From Candidatus Scalindua sp. (GTDB lineage Bacteria; Planctomycetota; Brocadiia; Brocadiales; Scalinduaceae), in NCBI GenBank assembly GCA_030748215.1, contig JASMMK010000012.1, positions 62,001-126,000 of the forward strand: a stretch of 64,000 nucleotides of DNA, in the 5' to 3' direction. Both the position numbers and the translations under genes were made by a program. Under the pieces are notes generated by a model, which saw only the letters and a list, made by a program, of their open reading frames with translations, had not been told where the DNA came from and made no database searches. This document shows positions 9,812 to 17,622 of this stretch, in pieces (position 1 is the first letter of the stretch; each line of letters opens with the position of its first letter).

Positions 9812-10708
9812 ATGAATGACATTAGCGATGAAGATTTGCAGACAATATTGGAATTGTCCGTAAATGTGGGAACAAATTATTTGATGTGGTACGGAGCTCA
9901 TGAGGATTTGACTACTAAGCAGATTCGTGAAGAGTATGATTGTTGTGGCGAACTACATAAGGTATTGGATGATTATGATCCTGAAGGTGTCAAAGGCCTC
10001 GATTCCAAACGTCTTGCAGTAGTAGTGTACGAATACCTCAATAAAAAATATTCTAAAAATCACGGAATGCTTTATCGGGTCGGGTTTTCGATAGCACAGC
10101 AGACACTCGGCCTTTCAGCCAGACTGTCTACAAGTGATGAAGAAGATTCTGGAAAATCCGTTGGCGATATATTGCCGGAACACATGAAGCACCTTAAGAG
10201 CAGGTTGAAGGGAATACTGCCTGCCGACATAACAAAGAATGTGCTTGAGCTTGTTCGAAGTAAAATAGAAAAGGACGGGCTTGAAGTAGATATTGGTGAT
10301 TTACTGGTTCAGGTATTTAATAAAGTTGCTTTTCCTGAGGCAGGCAGGAAGTTCACGGTTACAATAGGAGAGGAACAGAAAACATATGAAACCTTTACGG
10401 AAATGATCGGGGATCTTCTTAGTTACAGCGTGCAGGTATTTACAAAGAGTTGTACGTCTCTGGATGACCTTAATAACAAAGAAAAATTTATGATGTCTAT
10501 AGGGAAGGTTTCCACTGATTTTATGAAGAATAAGCAGGTTCTGCAGGTAAATGAAAGTTACTTTCTTGAAGAATTAAAGAAGGCCAGTCAGTCTGACGCC
10601 AGTCAACCTGCTATGTCTTTAGAGGAACTGGTTTTTGGTGCGATAAGTGGAGTAGCAGAGGGCTACTGGATAAAGCACCAACAACAGAAGTATGATTCAC
10701 CAAACTGA
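9812..10708 (+). CDS. Hypothetical soluble protein, 298 residues
   Basis: I do not recognise this protein. It has no signal peptide and no membrane segment. The composition is acidic and mostly helical, with an early CC pair (YDCCGEL) and the segment GMLYRVGFSIAQQTLGLSAR near residue 90. Coding character is good over the full length and an AAGGTGG ribosome site lies shortly before the ATG. It is followed at 120 bp by the MORN-repeat gene on the same strand, which has its own ribosome site, so cotranscription is possible but unproven. Confidence 0.6.
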   Translation: MNDISDEDLQTILELSVNVGTNYLMWYGAHEDLTTKQIREEYDCCGELHKVLDDYDPEGVKGLDSKRLAVVVYEYLNKKYSKNHGMLYRVGFSIAQQTLGLSARLSTSDEEDSGKSVGDILPEHMKHLKSRLKGILPADITKNVLELVRSKIEKDGLEVDIGDLLVQVFNKVAFPEAGRKFTVTIGEEQKTYETFTEMIGDLLSYSVQVFTKSCTSLDDLNNKEKFMMSIGKVSTDFMKNKQVLQVNESYFLEELKKASQSDASQPAMSLEELVFGAISGVAEGYWIKHQQQKYDSPN

Positions 10709-10830
10709 GACTGTTATAGGGAGTCGACATATTGAATCCTTTTCGATGGAAAGGATATGCAGTTTCACCTGATATTTAGTTATTACATTTTTGTTAATGA
10801 TGAACAGATAATTATTTAAGGAGCGGTATT

Positions 10831-11568
10831 GTGAGAAGGGATTTAAAAGACATTATAAAGGAAAAATCGCTTATAATTGTATCCGCAGTTTTGATGTTAA
10901 ATATTTGTTTTAGTGCGTCAAATACATTCGGAAATGAACCGGAAGCAAAAACAGAGGAAGTGGTAACAGAGGAAAAAACAGCAGCGGCATCACCTGCGAC
11001 AGAAGAGACTGCCGTTAAAGAGAGAAAGGGCGGAGAGTGCACGGAAGGTGATTGTGAAAACGGCAGAGGTACTATGATATACCCTGACGGTACCAAATAC
11101 AAGGGAGAGTTTAAGGCCGGCAAAAGGAGCGGGCAGGGTACTTATACATATTCAGATGGGGGAAATTATACTGGCGAATGGCGGGATAATTTGAGGCATG
11201 GAAAAGGAACAGATACTTTTACTAACGGTGTAATATACGAAGGCGAATGGGCTCTTTCCAAGAGGCATGGGAAGGGAAAGTTGACTATGCCGGACCTTGG
11301 TACATACGATGGTGAATGGAAAGAGGGTAAAAAACACGGGCAGGGAACCTTTGTTTTTGAAGAAGGAGGCCAATACGAAGGTGAATGGGCTAACGGTATG
11401 TGCAATGGACACGGGACTCGTACATTCGCTAACGGTTATAGATACGAGGGCGAATGGAAGGATTTTGCAGCTACCGGTGGATGGTATTACTGGCCGAAGG
11501 GAAATAAAACATGGTCTCATATGGACGAAAATTGGGAGTGGGTACACGAAGACCTTAGACCTGAGTAA
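10831..11568 (+). CDS. Exported MORN-repeat protein
   Basis: The GTG start is favoured by AAGGAG at 10818-10823. A hydrophobic segment (about residues 14-30) looks like an uncleaved anchor or signal peptide, followed by a Glu/Ala/Thr-rich linker to residue 70 with two cysteines (GECTEGDC). Residues 78-215 are six perfect-length 23-residue MORN repeats, each of the form GxGTxxxxDGxxYxGEWxxGxxH. The tail is aromatic (WYYWPKG, NWEW). MORN arrays form beta-hairpin ladders that bind membranes or proteins, so an envelope scaffold is the likely role, but the partner is unknown. The gene lies 23 bp before another exported repeat protein with the same 23-residue period, suggesting an operon. Confidence 0.85.
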   Translation: MRRDLKDIIKEKSLIIVSAVLMLNICFSASNTFGNEPEAKTEEVVTEEKTAAASPATEETAVKERKGGECTEGDCENGRGTMIYPDGTKYKGEFKAGKRSGQGTYTYSDGGNYTGEWRDNLRHGKGTDTFTNGVIYEGEWALSKRHGKGKLTMPDLGTYDGEWKEGKKHGQGTFVFEEGGQYEGEWANGMCNGHGTRTFANGYRYEGEWKDFAATGGWYYWPKGNKTWSHMDENWEWVHEDLRPE

Positions 11569-11591
11569 TCTAAGAATAAGGAGGAGTTGAT

Positions 11592-12131
11592 ATGAAAAGC
11601 TGTAGGAGTAGGAGTGTAGTATTTTTTATCTTGGCTGCCATGTTCACTTTTTGCCAGGTCTCTTTTGCCGGTTCTCATGATATGGAGGCAAAGAACGAAG
11701 ATGATGTAGCAGTTGTTCTTGAGATTCCTCCTGACGGTTATACAAAAGAAGAGATTGATGCCAGGCTTGCACAGATCATGAATGCTATCCCGAAGATCCC
11801 TAATCGTTATTCAAATGAAGAGATTGACGATAAGATTGCAGAGGTTAAAGGCGCTATTCCTGATGTTTCTGGCAATTATACGGACGAAGAGATTGATTCC
11901 ATGATTGCAGCAGTTCAGGAATCAATCTCTGTGACTCCCGATGTTTACTCAAAGGAAGAGATTAAAGAGAGGATCAGGGCTATTAACGATGCCATAGCAT
12001 ACCTGGAAATTGCACTGGCAAATATCCGTAACAGTATTCCGGAGGAAATGAAGTGGCCGGTAAAAACGAAGCAGATATTAACCGACATTCGTAACAGTAT
12101 TCCAGCCGATATTGCCGGAGCAGGAAAGTGA
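11592..12131 (+). CDS. Exported protein with four tandem 23-residue YxxEEI repeats
   Basis: The product has 179 residues with a clear signal peptide (basic start, hydrophobic core, FAG cleavage region near residue 27). From Tyr50 (nt 11739) four consecutive units of exactly 23 residues begin YTKEEID, YSNEEID, YTDEEID and YSKEEIK, each followed by an amphipathic helix and, in units 1 and 2, an AIP turn. The C-terminus has two NIRNSIP/DIRNSIP copies. Such YTKxEIDxxL units are familiar from phage tail-fibre and trimeric shaft regions, so a fibrous or coiled-coil oligomer is plausible. A GGAGG site precedes the ATG. It follows the MORN gene closely and probably shares its transcript. Confidence 0.75.
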   Translation: MKSCRSRSVVFFILAAMFTFCQVSFAGSHDMEAKNEDDVAVVLEIPPDGYTKEEIDARLAQIMNAIPKIPNRYSNEEIDDKIAEVKGAIPDVSGNYTDEEIDSMIAAVQESISVTPDVYSKEEIKERIRAINDAIAYLEIALANIRNSIPEEMKWPVKTKQILTDIRNSIPADIAGAGK

Positions 12132-12204
12132 CAGTGAGGTAATAAGAGGTACTTCACTCTTTTGCAATTACTTCTTAATAGGCTAAAGTAACTAAGGAGG
12201 AATA

Positions 12205-12384
12205 ATGAATCGGAAAATAAAGATTATAGGCATGATCGGAATAGCAGCTTCCGGAATAAATTTGCTCATCAATGGCTGGCACATTGTCAGTATAATTGCA
12301 CTGGCGATATTTGCGCTGATATTTGAATCAACGTTCCACTTCTCAAGTAAACCTCCGGATTCTGTGAGTCAGGAAGACGAATGA
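12205..12384 (+). CDS. Small membrane peptide, 59 residues
   Basis: A short frame with an ideal ribosome site (AAGGAGG at 12194-12200, 4 bases before the ATG) and a stop at 12382. The peptide has a basic start (MNRKIK), one or two hydrophobic stretches (IIGMIGIAASGINLL and HIVSIIALAIFALIF) and an acidic tail (SVSQEDE). A hairpin terminator begins 2 bp after the stop. The ribosome site, membrane pattern and terminator together support a real gene. It lies 74 bp after the 23-residue-repeat gene and is probably the last gene of that exported-protein operon. Function unknown. Confidence 0.6.
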   Translation: MNRKIKIIGMIGIAASGINLLINGWHIVSIIALAIFALIFESTFHFSSKPPDSVSQEDE

Positions 12385-12385
12385 T

Positions 12386-12418
12386 TATTCACCGGGGCTC
12401 CTCTGCGGTGAATATTTT
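12386..12418 (+). terminator. Rho-independent terminator
   Basis: A perfect 9-bp stem TATTCACCG (12386-12394) pairs with CGGTGAATA (12406-12414) around an 11-base loop. The sequence TTTT follows at once. It ends the MORN / repeat-protein / small-peptide group. Confidence 0.7.
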
Positions 12419-12483
12419 AGTCTTCCCATCTCGCACTGAAACCTAAGGCTTGCATCTCTAACTATTAATAGTTAGAATACTCC

Positions 12484-12864
12484 ATGCAATTAAATCACGT
12501 TGGTATTATCAATAAGAGTGAAGAGCAGGCGCTGAAGTTTTATGTGGATTTTCTCGGTTTGGAAAAGACCAAAGAGAGTTTCCTGGCTCCAGAGCTTTCA
12601 GATCAACTCTTTTCTGTTTCTAAAGAACTTAAAATCTTGGTCGTTGAAAATGAAGGGCTAAAGATCGAGGTGTTCATATCGGATTTTCAACCTGAAAATC
12701 CTAATTTCACACATTTCGCTGTCATGGTAGATAGTCTATCAGAACTCACAGAAAGGGCTAAACAGTTTGACGCTGAAGTAATAATCGGGAAACATAAGGA
12801 TAAGACTGTCTATTTCCTCAAAGACTTTTCCGGTAACTTAATTGAAGTGAAACAGAAACCGTAG
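12484..12864 (+). CDS. VOC (glyoxalase/bleomycin-resistance fold) family protein
   Basis: A single-domain vicinal-oxygen-chelate protein of 126 residues with two beta-alpha-beta-beta-beta units. The typical start LNHVGIINKSEEQALKFYVDFLGL places a metal-ligand His at residue 5. Later ligands are a candidate His in NPNFTHFAV and a Glu in FSGNLIEVKQ near the C-terminus. This resembles methylmalonyl-CoA epimerase or lactoylglutathione-lyase-like members, but the sequence does not fix a substrate. The gene is flanked by short gaps and no operon partner is obvious. Confidence 0.75.
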   Translation: MQLNHVGIINKSEEQALKFYVDFLGLEKTKESFLAPELSDQLFSVSKELKILVVENEGLKIEVFISDFQPENPNFTHFAVMVDSLSELTERAKQFDAEVIIGKHKDKTVYFLKDFSGNLIEVKQKP

Positions 12865-12969
12865 AGTTAATCAATTCTTCTTTCCTCCACTCATTTCTCA
12901 ACTCTTTGTAGTAGCTTTTCCCCTTTGTGTGAGGATTAGTAATTTAATGCTCGGTACTGGAAAGAAAAA

Positions 12970-13467
12970 ATGAATGATGTTTTTGTCGCCATAGATTTTG
13001 AAACTGCTGACCGTCACAGGGATAGTGCATGCGCTCTTGCCATGGTCAGGGTCGAATCAGGAAAAATTGTTAAGACGGAACATCGGCTTATTAAACCTCC
13101 GAGAATGTATTTCGAATTTACCTACATACATGGTATCACATGGGACATGGTAGCCTCAGAACCGGATTTCCGAGAATTGTGGCCATCACTGAAAAAAATG
13201 TTAAACGGTGCAGGCTTTATTGCTGCGCATAATGCCTCCTTTGATCGCTCTGTATTAAACGCCTGTTGTGAAAAATCAGATATTGAACCACCATCGATTC
13301 CGTTTGAATGCACGATAGTATTGGCCAGGAAGAGATGGAAACTTTATCCAACAAAATTACCTGATGTATGCCGCTACTTAGATATTCCATTAAATCACCA
13401 TGAAGCTCTGTCAGATGCAATGGCATGTGCTAAAATCGTGATTGCAGCGTCTGACAATGTGGTATGA
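12970..13467 (+). CDS. DnaQ-like 3'-5' exonuclease
   Basis: A 165-residue DEDDh exonuclease domain. Exo I is VAIDFETAD (Asp9 and Glu11), Exo II is FIAAHNASFDRSVL, and Exo III is HHEALSDAMACAKI near residue 143, giving the His and Asp of the DEDDh set. It resembles the stand-alone proofreading-like exonucleases related to DNA polymerase III epsilon. No polymerase domain is attached. It is followed after 30 bp by the TIM-barrel isomerase gene on the same strand. Confidence 0.82.
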   Translation: MNDVFVAIDFETADRHRDSACALAMVRVESGKIVKTEHRLIKPPRMYFEFTYIHGITWDMVASEPDFRELWPSLKKMLNGAGFIAAHNASFDRSVLNACCEKSDIEPPSIPFECTIVLARKRWKLYPTKLPDVCRYLDIPLNHHEALSDAMACAKIVIAASDNVV

Positions 13468-13497
13468 GTACAAGCGGCCGGGCAGGGATCTTCTGAA

Positions 13498-14322
13498 ATG
13501 AAAATAAAGTACCTTTGCACAATATGGGGTATGGGTCAGACAGCACTTGAAGACAATCTTAATTTGATCAAGGATGCTGGCTTTGATGGAGTTGAAATGC
13601 CAGCCCCACGTAATAGTGCTGAACGGGACAGATTAGGTTTTCTGCTTAATGAGATTGGGCTGGATCTGGTTGTTCAGGTCAGGGCTGAAGGGTCAACGGT
13701 TGATGAGCAGATAGATTTTCTGGAAAAAGCGCTGAACAGCGCTTTGGGGTTGAACACGTTATTAACGAACGTCCACTGCGGAAAAGACTTTTGGCCTTTG
13801 TCGGAAAATATAAGAGTGATTTCAATTGCTCAGAGACTTGCCAGTGAACTTGGGATAAAAATTCTGCATGAAACTCATCGTGCCCGTGCTACCTTTTGTA
13901 CGACATCTACAATGGACATTATTGACGCTTTGTCGGAGATAAGATTTACTGCCGATTTTTCGCACTGGTGTTGCGTCCACAACTCCCTGCTTCAGGATCA
14001 GCAGGATTCTGTGAACCGCGTTATTGAACGGTCAGATTATATTCATGCCAGAGTGGGCAGTGCAACTTCTCCCCAGATTACTGATCCAAGAGCGTCTGAT
14101 TGTAAAGAGGCTGTAGAAGCACATGTAAGGTGGTGGAAAAAAATAGCGGAACATCACAAAAATAGTAAATCTGAATCCTTGCCTATCTGTTCCGAGTTTG
14201 GCCCTCCTGATTATATGGTCACCCTGCCTTCCACTGGAAAACCGATTGCTGACCAGTGGGAGATAAACTGCTATATGAAGGAGATGCTTAAAGAGCGGCT
14301 GGGGCACTTAACAGAAAATTGA
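13498..14322 (+). CDS. Sugar phosphate isomerase/epimerase-like TIM-barrel protein
   Basis: A 274-residue member of the xylose-isomerase-like TIM-barrel family (AP endonuclease 2 fold). Signs are the N-terminal LIKDAGFDGVEMPAP, an ILHETHRAR segment carrying the metal-ligand Glu and His, FTADFSHW with Asp and His ligands, and YIHARVGS followed by ICSEFGPPDY near the end, again with a Glu. These are the usual four-strand metal site. The substrate is unknown. It sits 30 bp after the exonuclease and 27 bp before the Smr gene, so the three may form a loose operon. Confidence 0.75.
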   Translation: MKIKYLCTIWGMGQTALEDNLNLIKDAGFDGVEMPAPRNSAERDRLGFLLNEIGLDLVVQVRAEGSTVDEQIDFLEKALNSALGLNTLLTNVHCGKDFWPLSENIRVISIAQRLASELGIKILHETHRARATFCTTSTMDIIDALSEIRFTADFSHWCCVHNSLLQDQQDSVNRVIERSDYIHARVGSATSPQITDPRASDCKEAVEAHVRWWKKIAEHHKNSKSESLPICSEFGPPDYMVTLPSTGKPIADQWEINCYMKEMLKERLGHLTEN

Positions 14323-14349
14323 AGCAGGGTGGTAGGTGAAAGAGAATAT

Positions 14350-14603
14350 ATGGCAAAACTAAAACTGGATTTGCATGAAATATGTAAAAATGGAAAATTG
14401 ATTGAAAAAGAGCTAAATCGTGTAATAGATCAAGCCACTGAAAAAAGGATTACTCTCGTGGAAATTATTCCAGGAAAAGGTAGCGGACAGCTAAAGAGAC
14501 CGTTTTGCGTTTCCTGGAGCGGCCTGACATAAAGAAGAGATATCATCGTATTAACAAGGACAGTAAGAACTTTGGAAGGGTATTTGTGCATTTTAAGCAT
14601 TGA
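14350..14603 (+). pseudogene. Smr-domain protein, interrupted by a -1 frameshift
   Basis: Starting at the ATG at 14350 (AGGTG upstream), the frame gives LKLDLHEI (Smr helix start with LDLH) and then VEIIPGKGSG (the GxGxG nucleic-acid-binding loop). It then runs into a stop at 14530. One added base within CTAAAGAGACC (14491-14501) restores LKKTVLRFLERPDIKKRYHR and a conserved end GRVFVHFKH with stop at 14603, giving 84 residues. That is a minimal Smr domain like the C-terminal nuclease domain of MutS2. The corrected protein looks intact, so the break may be a base-call deletion rather than decay. Confidence 0.75.
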
Positions 14604-15044
14604 AGTTTTGCACACCCGCCAAACAACTCTGTCGGGCAAGAAGCCACTAAGGCACAAAGAAAAAGAGAATTTGAACAGGGTGAAAGATGTATGGGTCAAA
14701 GACACCATATTCAGTAAAATGTTATGTAATCAGCATTTAATTCAACTGGTTAAAACATTTAGGTGGTAATTATATCAGTTTTAAGGTAGTATGCGGCCTT
14801 GAGATATGATACCTGCCATTTCCAGGATGCAGTTTTGAGTTTTCAAACATTAGTAGTAAAGAGTCAATACATACCCTGTATTCATTCATTACCAACACCA
14901 CTCACGCTATAAATTGCCTGCAATTATGATAAAAAAAGAGAGAATAATCAGGAATACTTCCCATTATCACACGTATATCAAGGAAATATTCTCAATTATT
15001 CTCTTAAAACCTTTTGTAACTTTGTAAAGAAAGATAAAAAATTT
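14604..15044. other. Non-coding gap upstream of the DEAD-box helicase gene
   Basis: I see no convincing gene in these 441 bases. A frame of about 65 codons at 14572-14769 overlaps the Smr 3' end and has no family features. The only structure is the long inverted repeat at 14939-15004, listed separately. Confidence 0.5.
14939..15004 (+). promoter_or_regulatory. Long hairpin in the leader of the DEAD-box helicase gene
   Basis: The left arm AGAGAATAATCAGGAATACTTCC (14939-14961) is nearly complementary to the right arm at 14982-15004. The ten outermost bases match perfectly, and the inner part matches apart from about four positions. The loop is 20 bases. It ends 40 bases before the ATG at 15045. 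A 5'-UTR structure of this kind could be an autoregulatory target of the helicase or a temperature-sensitive element. That role is inference. Confidence 0.45.
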
Positions 15045-16244
15045 ATGAAATTTAGTGAACTTGACCTCCCTTCAGATATTCTAGGTGCGCTTGAAAAGAT
15101 GGGATTTGAAGAGATGACTCCTGTTCAGGAGGCGGCCTACCCGATCATTGCAGAGGGGCATGATCTTTGTGCTCTTGCGGAGACAGGGTCGGGAAAGACA
15201 GCGGCCTGTGCAATCCCTCTTATTCAAAAAGTGGATTCCGAACTTAATGAGATCCAGGGGCTCGTAATTGTTCCGACACGCGAATTATGTATACAATATG
15301 TTGCAGAAATGCAGCATATCGCGAGAAGGACCAATATCGTACCCTTTGCCGTGTATGGGGGGTTTGACAAAGACATAGATATTGCCAAGCTTAAACATGG
15401 TGTGCATATTCTGGTTGCGACGCCGGGCCGGCTTCTGGATTATCTCTATAGCGGGGTGCTCTCTTTTAAGCATGTGAAATGTGTTATCCTCGATGAGGCG
15501 GATGAACTTCTGAAGGTAGGGTTCCTTGAAGATATTGAATTCATCTTGTCGTGTATCATTCGTGAACATCAGACACTTCTTTTCTCAGCGACGATGCCTG
15601 AAGATATCAAAAAACTTGCCCATGACTGCTTGCGTGATCCCCGGCATATCTCACTTATTACGGAAAGGAAGGCGCCGGAAAGTATTGATCATTATTTTGC
15701 CTATCAACACCCGAAAGACAAACAGGCAGCCCTCGTCAAGTATCTTAAGGAGGAGGATGTTAAGCAGGCTCTAATTTTCTGTAATGCCCGTCACGTGGTT
15801 GATAAGATGTACGACTCTATCCGGAAAGAGTTTGAAAATGTCGGATACATACATGCGGGTCTCAGCCAGGACAAACGATCTTCGATCTTCAGGCAGTTCA
15901 AAAAAATGAAAATCCAATACCTTCTTGCCAGTGATGTTGCAGGGAGGGGGCTTGATTTTTCGCATGTTTCGCATGTGGTTAACTGGAATATGCCGAGAGG
16001 CAAGGAGTCGTATACGCATCGTACCGGACGTACCGGACGAATGGGAAAAAGGGGGAAGGCTTTGACATTTGTGACAAAACATGAACTTTCTGATCTTCGC
16101 GAGCTTATTGCCAGGAATGAAATATCTCCATGTTGGATCGGAAAAGATCCTCTCCAGGGAAACAACACATCTCAAGAACGAAAAAAGAAAAAGAGACCTT
16201 TTCGTCCAAACCGCGGCAGGGGAAAGAAAGTGGCCAAACCCTGA
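15045..16244 (+). CDS. DEAD-box ATP-dependent RNA helicase
   Basis: A 399-residue DEAD-box helicase that unwinds RNA duplexes in the cytoplasm. Motifs appear in order: Q-motif region EMTPVQEAAYP, motif I AETGSGKT, Ia PTRELCIQ, Ib TPGRLLDY, II DEAD (Asp150), III SAT, then ASDVAGRGLDF (V) and HRTGRTGRMGKRG (VI). A short basic tail rich in Lys and Arg (KKKKRPFRPNRGRGKK) would bind RNA. It is close to the RhlE/CshA/DeaD group but lacks the extra C-terminal RNA-binding domain of DeaD. The preceding leader contains a long hairpin. Confidence 0.93.
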   Translation: MKFSELDLPSDILGALEKMGFEEMTPVQEAAYPIIAEGHDLCALAETGSGKTAACAIPLIQKVDSELNEIQGLVIVPTRELCIQYVAEMQHIARRTNIVPFAVYGGFDKDIDIAKLKHGVHILVATPGRLLDYLYSGVLSFKHVKCVILDEADELLKVGFLEDIEFILSCIIREHQTLLFSATMPEDIKKLAHDCLRDPRHISLITERKAPESIDHYFAYQHPKDKQAALVKYLKEEDVKQALIFCNARHVVDKMYDSIRKEFENVGYIHAGLSQDKRSSIFRQFKKMKIQYLLASDVAGRGLDFSHVSHVVNWNMPRGKESYTHRTGRTGRMGKRGKALTFVTKHELSDLRELIARNEISPCWIGKDPLQGNNTSQERKKKKRPFRPNRGRGKKVAKP

Positions 16245-16250
16245 TTGCTA

Positions 16251-16281
16251 AAGCAAGAGCCAGGCATCTTAACTCTTGCTT
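16251..16281 (+). terminator. Hairpin after the helicase gene, possible terminator
   Basis: AAGCAAGAG at 16251-16259 pairs perfectly with CTCTTGCTT at 16273-16281, 6 bases after the helicase stop codon. No T-run follows, so termination efficiency is uncertain. Confidence 0.4.
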
Positions 16282-16324
16282 CCTGCTTATGTATCATTTC
16301 GTAAATCTTCGTGATTAAAAATAA

Positions 16325-16615
16325 ATGAATAACTGGTTTCTCTATTTAATACGATGTAAAAATGGGAGATTGTATACAGGAATAACCACTGATGTGGAAA
16401 GAAGATTTGAAGAGCACGAGAGCGGTGATAAAAAAGGATCAAAATACTTACGAGGAAAAACACCTTTAGAATTGGTTCTGAAAAAGAAGGTGGGAGACAG
16501 GAGTATGGCTCAGAAGATTGAAGCAAGGATAAAGAAGATGCCCAAAATTAAAAAAGAGTTGTTGGTAGATGGCAAAATCAAGATCCGGGAAATAAAGAAG
16601 GAAATATGGAAGTAG
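16325..16615 (+). CDS. GIY-YIG family nuclease (YhbQ-like)
   Basis: A single GIY-YIG domain of 96 residues: YLIRCKNGRLYTGITTDVERR holds the two halves of the signature and the catalytic Arg. HESGDKKGSKYLRGKTP follows, with the LVL..KV strand and a Lys-rich C-terminus. This group is related to the UvrC N-terminal nuclease and to stand-alone YhbQ/UPF0213 proteins; its substrate is not settled. The stop overlaps the start of the radical SAM gene by 10 bases, so the two are translationally linked. Confidence 0.85.
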   Translation: MNNWFLYLIRCKNGRLYTGITTDVERRFEEHESGDKKGSKYLRGKTPLELVLKKKVGDRSMAQKIEARIKKMPKIKKELLVDGKIKIREIKKEIWK

Positions 16616-17562
16616 TTCTTAAAGAGCGAAAGTCCAGTGTTTTATCTCCATCGACACTTAAGTGCCGGAATGATATACCAACACTTAACCCTACCGCCGG
16701 CTGTGCGCATCTCTGTTCATATTGTTATGCAAGAGGATATTCAAATTATCCGGGAGACGGGACAATTGTGCTATACACCAACCTGGCAGAAAAACTCGAA
16801 AACGAATTGAGCCGTAAGAGGAAAGCACCGGCATTTGTGTACTTCAGCCCTTCCTGTGATGCGTTCCAACCGGTAAAACAGGTTTTAGATACTACGTATA
16901 GTTTAATGGCACTTTTACTGCAGAAAGGTATCGGGGTGAGTTTCCTCACCAAAGGTTGTATTCCGGATAGATTTATTGCTTTGTTTAAATCACATAGCAA
17001 GCTCGTGCAGGCACATATAGGTATAACGACTTTGGACAGGCAACTTCAAAAACAGATCGAGCCATATGCGGCAACGCCCGGTGACAGATTGAAAAATATA
17101 AGGGCCTTAACCAAAATAGGGATCCTGCCTGAAGTAAGGCTAGATCCATTAATACCCGGATTGACAGATTCTAACGGTAATATCGAACCGTTGTTAAAAA
17201 TTCTGGGTAGATCAGGTATAAAAAATGTAGGTCTTAATTATCTGTTTCTCAGACCAATCATAAATAGAAATCTTCGAGAGGATCTGGGGAACACAAGAGC
17301 CATGGGAAAAATCTCGCAGGCTTTCTGCGATAACATTGACTTGAAGCTACTGGCCAGTAAGTCCAGGGTCAAGGCCCTCAACCTGGATTTCAGGCAGAAG
17401 CAGTATGAACATATATTATTACTGGCAAAGGAGTATGGAATAGAAACATACGTATGTGGATACAAAAACCCTGATATTGCAGAAGATTTAACATGCAAGG
17501 CTATTGTTTGGGAGAAGTATTTTGATAAGAATACGCTTCAGTACCAGCTTTTTGCCAGCTAA
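16606..17562 (+). CDS. Radical SAM protein, spore photoproduct lyase-like
   Basis: A 318-residue radical SAM enzyme. The cluster motif is CAHLCSYC (CX3CX2C, about residues 26-33), followed by YARGYSNYPG. The SAM-binding barrel continues with VYFSPSCDAFQP, FLTKGCIPDRF and IGITTLD, a pattern typical of the SplB/Rv2578c-like DNA-repair-associated group. No photoproduct-lyase-specific C-terminal Cys can be assigned with confidence. It overlaps the GIY-YIG nuclease gene upstream, which hints at a shared nucleic-acid-related role. The true substrate is unknown. Confidence 0.8.
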   Translation: MEVVLKERKSSVLSPSTLKCRNDIPTLNPTAGCAHLCSYCYARGYSNYPGDGTIVLYTNLAEKLENELSRKRKAPAFVYFSPSCDAFQPVKQVLDTTYSLMALLLQKGIGVSFLTKGCIPDRFIALFKSHSKLVQAHIGITTLDRQLQKQIEPYAATPGDRLKNIRALTKIGILPEVRLDPLIPGLTDSNGNIEPLLKILGRSGIKNVGLNYLFLRPIINRNLREDLGNTRAMGKISQAFCDNIDLKLLASKSRVKALNLDFRQKQYEHILLLAKEYGIETYVCGYKNPDIAEDLTCKAIVWEKYFDKNTLQYQLFAS

Positions 17563-17622
17563 CTTTTCCTGAATACCGTGCGTAGCAGCTAAAGGGTTTG
17601 AGTAGTAAATGCAAATGTCTGT

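Noticed and set aside
10736-10757. Hairpin ATCCTTT...AAAGGAT as terminator after the 298-residue gene
   Set aside because: The stem is short and AT-rich and no T-run follows. I could not support a terminator call.
11152-11547. Long minus-strand frames opposite the MORN gene
   Set aside because: Periodic shadow frames produced by the repetitive MORN codons on the other strand. The plus-strand gene has a signal segment and ribosome site.
14572-14769. 65-codon frame overlapping the Smr 3' end
   Set aside because: It runs in a different frame through the conserved end of the Smr domain. The Smr reading explains the sequence better.
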